Source of the DNA: Rhynchonema sp. JSB1_4
Taxonomy: Eukaryota > Nematoda > Chromadorea > Monhysterida > Xyalidae
Reading direction: 5' to 3'
DNA: 64,000 nt
Assembly (NCBI GenBank): GCA_030248065.1
Contig: JASAMV010005895.1
Span: 1-64,000, forward strand
Shown: piece after piece, positions 59,301 through 64,000 of the stretch
Numbering within the stretch: position 1 is the first letter of the stretch
Layout: each line of letters starts with the position of its first letter
Notes under the pieces: model-generated
Databases searched by the model: none
Seen by the model: the letters and a program-made list of their open reading frames with translations, nothing else
Told to the model about the DNA's origin: nothing
Made by a program: the position numbers and the translations under genes

Positions 59301-62300
59301 TGATAAGATTGTTCAAGATAACCTACTGCAGTGTACCTTCCCCAATTGGAACAAATTCGCAAAGTGAGAATAATTTCCGACGGCAGTGCTGCGGTGTTAT
59401 CGACCATTTGTTCTGCAATGTATATTTTTCAAAGCCAAATAGTGCTGAAGCAGCAAAGAATCTGCACCTTTGCTTATAACAACAATCAGCATATTAACTA
59501 ACTGATCAACTTATTTTACCGTTTTTGGATTTCGCCAAAGAGCTGCACATCGTCTTTCATACTCGTTTTCTCTTGCGTCCTCGAGCAGAGCTGGTTCGGT
59601 TGTTCCCTAAAGACTTCTAATTTTCTAAAAATCTGTCTCAGTTGTTGATTGGTTTCCACATTGAAAAAATTCTATGTCCAATGTCCGCAGTCCGCAGTCC
59701 GCATCTATTGAATACCTGGCCGCACTTGCGGACTGCGGACTGCAGACAATCGAAACATTTCTTTGATTGTGTTTGCTAGTAAGCATACAACTACAGGGTT
59801 GTAAATATGCAAACTTCAACACCGTGCATGATACTGTGTTGTCTTCTGCTGTTGCGTGAAACATCCACGTAATATCTGCCAACTCACAATAATCGACAGC
59901 CAACACACACACACACACAACTGACGGCTGCCACGTATCACACACAGCAAACACAGAATAAGGATACACACGTTAGAATGTTTCATGGTATTGAACGGCA
60001 GGCAACAGGGTAGGATTTCACGTTGCAATACATTGACAACCCTGTAGTTGAATATCGCACTAGCAAACACAGTCAAAAAGTGTTTCGATTGTCCGCAGTC
60101 CGCAGTCCGCAAGTGCGGCCAGGTAAAGGCAAACTACACCAACACGAGCCCGATTTCGAAGGTGGTGTGTATTCAAAACGAAAAGAAAGAGAAAATCATC
60201 ATGCTCCACTTTGTATTCTCCAACGTGCAACATTTCCCAAATCAGCAGCCACGTCAGAATGTTTCACTATTCTGCCAGCTGCGAAATCGGGCTCGTGTTG
60301 GCGTAGTTTGCCTATAGATGCGTCTGCGGACTGCGGACATTGGACATACTGTAGTTTTTTTTCAATGTCCGCAGTCCGCATCTACCTGGCCGCGCCCTCA
60401 TGATCAGATGAAGCGGTATTTTCTGTAACACACGATAAGGCCGCGTACAGAAAGAGCTGGTTCTGGTGTCCATTAAAAAAATTTCCATGTCCGAAAACCA
60501 GAACCAGAAACAGCTCAATCTGTACGCAAAACTGGATACCTTGCTGGCGCAACATTTTTATGTCAGAGAACAAGAAATATTTTCAGCTCCAACTTTACGC
60601 AAAACAGGAAATATTTCTGGAGCTGTTCGAACATTCGAACATTTGTGTAGGTTATTCAGGAAACAACGTACGATTGCAACATTTTGTTTGATTACAGGTA
60701 GACTACAGATCGATCTGGTTCTCTGATGCAGAATAAAAATGTTGCCCCAGAAATATTTCCAGTTTTGCGTACAGATAGAGCTGGTTCTGGTTCTGGTTTT
60801 CGGACATAGAAAATTTTTTAACAAACGAGAACCAGCTCTATTTGTACGCAGCCAAAAGAATGTTCACTTCACGGAGTTGTGCCTCTTTGGCAGGGTTGGA
60901 AAAAAAATTTGTTTTAAACAAGTTTTTTTTTAAATTTTTTTTAAAAAAGTCTGAGATTCAGGGAAATTTTACCAAATTTGCCTTAAAACGCGCAAAAACG
61001 CGAAAAAATGCAACTTTAATTGCCAAGTCACTTTTGTGACTTAGTTTGCATGACTTATGAAGGGTGTTTACGTCATTTCGGTGCGATCCAACAGTCTGTG
61101 CTTGATATGGACCGATGATTGCTGGTCTGTGGTATCGGACACAACAGTTTGTGGCCGAATCAGCAAGATTCATTCATAAACCACACAGAATTGAGAATAT
61201 AAGCTACAGAAATACTTGTCGGGTAGCTGAATCAGTCGTATATGACCGACCTGATGGGGTATGACATCGAAGTACCATGTGGGTACATGCATACTGTGTC
61301 CCATGTATCACAGGAAGGTATAATAACATCATTTGGGGTATCTTAGGTACCAAATACATGCCCCAAAGTTGATTTTGTGAAGAAAATTTCTCGACCCTTG
61401 AGAAAAAATGACAAAAAATAACCCTCAAAAAGGCCATTTTTGGACGTTTTAGAACATTTTGTTCCCGCGAAAAATTTTAAAGAAACCTTTGTTTTAAAAA
61501 AATTTTTTTTCAAAAACCTTTTTTTTAAAAACAAAAATAATTTTTTTCCCCAACCCTGCTCTTGGAGGATCAACGGCAAATACGAGGCCTTACTATTCGT
61601 AACTATAGAGGGTTTTACAAAGGGGGCACAAACATATATGTACCTGCCAACCAGTAGTGTCGAACGTGCCCTCATACATCGCCATTTCATCCCCATTGCT
61701 CCAGTACCATTGTCTGGCAATCCACCAGCCTGCAGCCTTCTTCCATACCGCTGGCACCAATGTATTTGACGTCGTTGGTCCAGTCCTTCTGGCTGCCAGC
61801 CAAACTCCAGGTGCCCACAGTAGATCAAACAGACTTTCGTTTCTTGACGCTGCACGTCTGATCAAGTCGATTGCGTGCTGCACCTTGGCGGGACTGTCTA
61901 GAATGGCCAATCGAGCATACGCATAGCCTTCCGGGATCAGCCTTCCGGTACAAGAATTCAAATCTGCGTGCGTCTGCTGATTCAGACCGAGTGGAATACC
62001 GTTCGGTTGGATGTTGAGGAAGAACCGGTCTGAAATTTCCCAGAATTTGAAGAAAAAAACTGAAAAAAGCCTTCAAATTCTGAGCATGAGTTAGAATAAT
62101 ATGTCCAGTTTTCTTCGCACAAGTAAAACTCCTTGGATCAAACCTTTGAAATAATTGTCAAGCTCATAGTATTCAACGTCCTCTTCAATCACTGATGGTT
62201 TTATTGGATCTGAAACAGCAAATCTAGTAAACCCATTTCAGCTAAGTGTATTCCTGACATACCCTGTACCACGGCTGCATAATCAGAGCTCCAATCGGCC

Positions 62301-63983
62301 GCCTGCTCATGACGGTGCTGATTCAGAACGGTGATACAGGGTAGCCAGTAATTCTCGCCAGCATCGACTCCGGTTGCATTGTTCATAGCGCAGCGAGACA
62401 CGAATGAGGTTTTGACCCAGTTCACCTGACAAAAAAGACTTTGGCACCTTTTATAATCTCGGTGTACATAGTGACCACATCAATTGCTTGCAGTCGCCTC
62501 TGAAGCAGGTTGATTTGCACACATGGCACCCAAAAATCGTGACTGTCAACGACTTCGGCCCCGGTTGCATTGTTCATCGCGCACGTTTCGTCCCAGCCCC
62601 AACGGTTTTTCACCCAATTCACCTTGGCAGATGCATATTGCTTTGATGTTGCAAAGGCATTTGTCAGTGTCATCAAATTTGTACTTGAAATGAATATTGG
62701 TCGCACAGTGTGAGAATCCATTCAGAAAAAATCCCAAATTGTAAAGCGCGTCTCACTGCAGATCACCAGGGTTCTATTTATATTCTCTTCGAAACATTTC
62801 TGCCGGAATCAAGTTCACTGCGTTGAAGAAAACCGACCGTGACACCGGCAGAAATGTTTTGGGAAAAACTATAAATGGGATGCTGGTGATCTGCTGCGAG
62901 GCGTGCTTTACCTAATGAATTTTCATATAGCCATTGTGGGACCAATACCAAAAATACCGATTTGCATTCGGGCTGGTTCCTGCTGCATTCCGCTTTGCAC
63001 GCTTCAATGTCGGGTGAGTCAAACGCCCTAATCACGTGATGTTTCACACAGCCACGAACAGGTGATGTCCAACTCAGTGGAGCACCTGAAGTAGAAACCA
63101 TTGTGCAGCGTGTTTTGGATGCCCCATGCGGCCTGTTTTCACAGACAGCCAGGGCGTTAGACCCTCCGTTAGACAGAGTACTCCAGATGGTCACAACACT
63201 CCCAAAGCACCTCTCGCTGGTTTTGTGCTGGCATATGACATGCGCTGCGCATAAGTTCATCAATGGCTATAAATGGCAATCGTACTTGTTGTTGTCGTTG
63301 CTGGCGTTGTCGGTGTCTTTGAGTTCGTAGGGGCAGACGACGTCGGACCACCTTCAAATACTGTCGTTGTGGCGATTGAATGATCAGATAAAATGTAGAT
63401 TATATTTACTTTCATCCTCCTTCTTGATCTTCCAATCTTTGTGATTTAGCTCCAAAACATTGTCGACCTTTCTGCCACCAAAGATTGAAATCGAGTTGGG
63501 ATGCGGCCGGTGACGATGGTACTTGCACGCGGGCAGACATTCTGTGACACACTTTCTCAACTCGTCGGAGGGTTTCTTCTAAAAGATTTTGCGTTGGAAC
63601 ACGTTATGTGCATGTCGAATTTAATTTTTCAAACAGAAAACATCATTACACACCTTGTGGAACACGCAGGCATCAATATCGGCCGGCGTGCACGCCGGAT
63701 ACTTCTGAAGATCGACATTCAGAAACTTCCGTTCGACCGGTTTCAGGCATTTACAGCGACGAATCACGTCAGCCAGCACGCAGTCAAGTTGGCATGACGA
63801 CACTGAATACACGACCAGCGATGCGTTGAGCGCCTGAAATCCGTTATGGCCTTCAAAATCGATGACGATCTTACACTTTAAGCGCGGATGCTGACGGAGG
63901 CTGAGTTGATCGATTATTTTGGCGTGCAGTGTATTTTGGGACACCACTAATTTTGACCAGCGCAAAAGCGCATGAATGTCAAC
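56359..63983 (-). CDS. DEG/ENaC-family channel with inserted PAN-like and two C-type lectin domains (5' partial)
   Basis: DEG/ENaC subunits form trimeric cation channels with two membrane helices and a large ectodomain. Exons: 63654-63983 (start approximate), 63410-63578, 62958-63085, then 62448-62640 or 62263-62425, 62144-62209, 61644-62029, 59520-59606, 59337-59412, 59109-59269, 57411-57570, 56907-57202, 56359-56727. Phases agree throughout. Exons 1-2 carry the family Cys pattern (YSVSSCQLDC, RRCKC, PACTPADIDAC, CVTECLPACKYH). Then come a PAN-like module (EACKAECSRNQPECKS), lectin domain 1 (VWLAARRTG, WYWSNGDEM, CAALW, NKWSITPQHC, LCEF), lectin domain 2 (RLAVLN, LAIWISVKRR, CAVWLHQP, MDVPCDWKRYLVCEY), an RRSKR site near 57000, the last palm strand (YVEIFYPDLEFVRI) and TM2 (NFLSNVGGLFGLWLGPSLVT). 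No other membrane segment interrupts this. TM1 lies beyond the window. Neither lectin domain has EPN/QPD plus WND, so classical Ca-dependent sugar binding is doubtful. Confidence 0.85.
58346..58597. repeat. 252-bp near-perfect palindrome
   Basis: Two arms of about 125 bp are exact reverse complements as far as I can check by eye, separated by TC at the centre (58471-58472). It is nested in the middle of the larger foldback element. Confidence 0.92.
58503..58535 (+). ncRNA. hammerhead-like motif of the Penelope-element type
   Basis: CTGAAGA, a four-pair stem (GTGC/GCAC) with loop, then GAAAC and GTC match the order CUGANGA - stem II - GAAA - GUH. The base after CTGAAGA is an unpaired extra A, as I recall in Penelope-like element motifs, and stem III is minimal. 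The mirror copy is on the minus strand at 58408-58440. Catalytic activity is not implied. Confidence 0.4.
59676..60395. mobile_element. composite foldback region with GTCCGCA iterations
   Basis: Runs of GTCCGCA and its complement occur at about 59684-59755, 60089-60112, 60324-60348 and 60366-60385. They are joined by complementary blocks such as CTACAGGGTTGT / ACAACCCTGTAG. A CA microsatellite lies at about 59905. The exact ends are unclear. It sits in the channel intron between 61644 and 59606. Confidence 0.7.
60439..60853. mobile_element. 415-bp foldback element with CCAGAA iterations
   Basis: Ends are GGCCGCGTACAGAAAGAGCT and near complement, with reiterated AACCAGA / TCTGGTT words and an inner complementary block (CCCAGAAATATTTCC-like). 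The flanking TAA/AAA is only an imperfect duplication. Confidence 0.75.
60892..61558. mobile_element. hAT-like inverted-repeat element with CAGGGTTGG tips
   Basis: Begins CAGGGTTGG and ends CCAACCCTG, with A- and T-run-rich subterminal parts. The flanks CTCTTTGG and CTCTTGGA resemble a decayed 8-bp duplication. CAGGG tips are typical of hAT elements. No transposase is present. A similar CCAACCCTG end occurs at about 32170. Confidence 0.6.
62263..62640 (-). other. tandem duplicated exon pair of the channel gene, predicted mutually exclusive
   Basis: Exons 62448-62640 and 62263-62425 both contain VNWVK, CAMNNATG and a W-x-P-C element. Both enter in phase 0 and leave in phase 1. Only 22 nt separate the first donor from the second acceptor. 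Joining both would shift the frame, so each transcript should use one. Confidence 0.75.
62697..62945. mobile_element. Tc1/mariner-like MITE in a channel intron
   Basis: TIR TTGGTCGCACAGTG and near complement, flanked by TA. The interior arms are complementary (GCCGGAATCAAG-like and GCAGATCACCAG-like blocks). Its end lies 12 bp from the end of the PAN-like exon at 62958. Confidence 0.8.
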
Positions 63984-64000
63984 TCCGTTTCAAGTCTCGG

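Noticed and set aside
62448..62640. C-terminal half of a lectin domain
   Set aside because: Considered because of CAMNNATG and WxPC, but the fourth Cys is missing. The preceding exon supplies the N-terminal half of a PAN-like module in matching phase.

Overview
The window is animal nuclear DNA. It has intron-rich genes with GT-AG splice sites, many acceptors of the TTTTCAG type, and many foldback transposable elements. Affinity is invertebrate, most likely ecdysozoan and possibly nematode. Three things point that way: a PDZ-RGS-DH-PH RhoGEF that keeps a C1 domain (as in fly RhoGEF2 and worm rhgf-1), an eIF5A with worm-like stretches, and small membrane proteins ending in a DPxYxT-type tail. 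I cannot name the species. Exons were placed by hand from splice sites, reading phase and domain continuity.

Layout. 1-4776: no gene; a 164/165-bp tandem array, a 61-bp triplicate and a tRNA-like relic. 4777-33445 (+): one 39-exon RhoGEF gene. The exon sum is 6012 nt, an exact reading frame of 2003 codons plus stop. 34488-41813 (-): a mucin-like single-pass receptor built from phase-1 Ser/Thr-rich exons, convergent with the RhoGEF. 42031-44957 (-): a family-GT11 (alpha-1,2-fucosyltransferase-type) type II membrane enzyme, preceded by two tiny membrane-segment ORFs. 46402-47936 (-): a divergent eIF5A. 48777-55195 (-): three related membrane-anchor/tail cassettes (C, B, A) sharing a DPDDPxYDT tail motif; B looks broken. 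56359-63983 (-, 5' end outside the window): a DEG/ENaC channel with about 490 extra residues (a PAN-like module and two C-type lectin domains) spliced into its extracellular part just before the last palm strand and TM2.

Repeats. Introns and spacers carry at least a dozen foldback/MITE elements: Tc1/mariner-like (TA duplication, TIR TTGGTCGCACAATGAC), GGG-tipped elements with 3-bp target duplications, and one with a perfect 8-bp duplication. Several have arms made of short tandemly iterated words. A 252-bp near-perfect palindrome sits inside a 1.15-kb foldback in the channel gene.

How the genes relate. The right half is dominated by cell-surface functions: lectin-channel, tail-motif membrane proteins, a fucosyltransferase and a mucin-like receptor. 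A common glycan-related theme is possible but is only inference from proximity. The channel and the adjacent mutually exclusive exon pair are the most unusual content.
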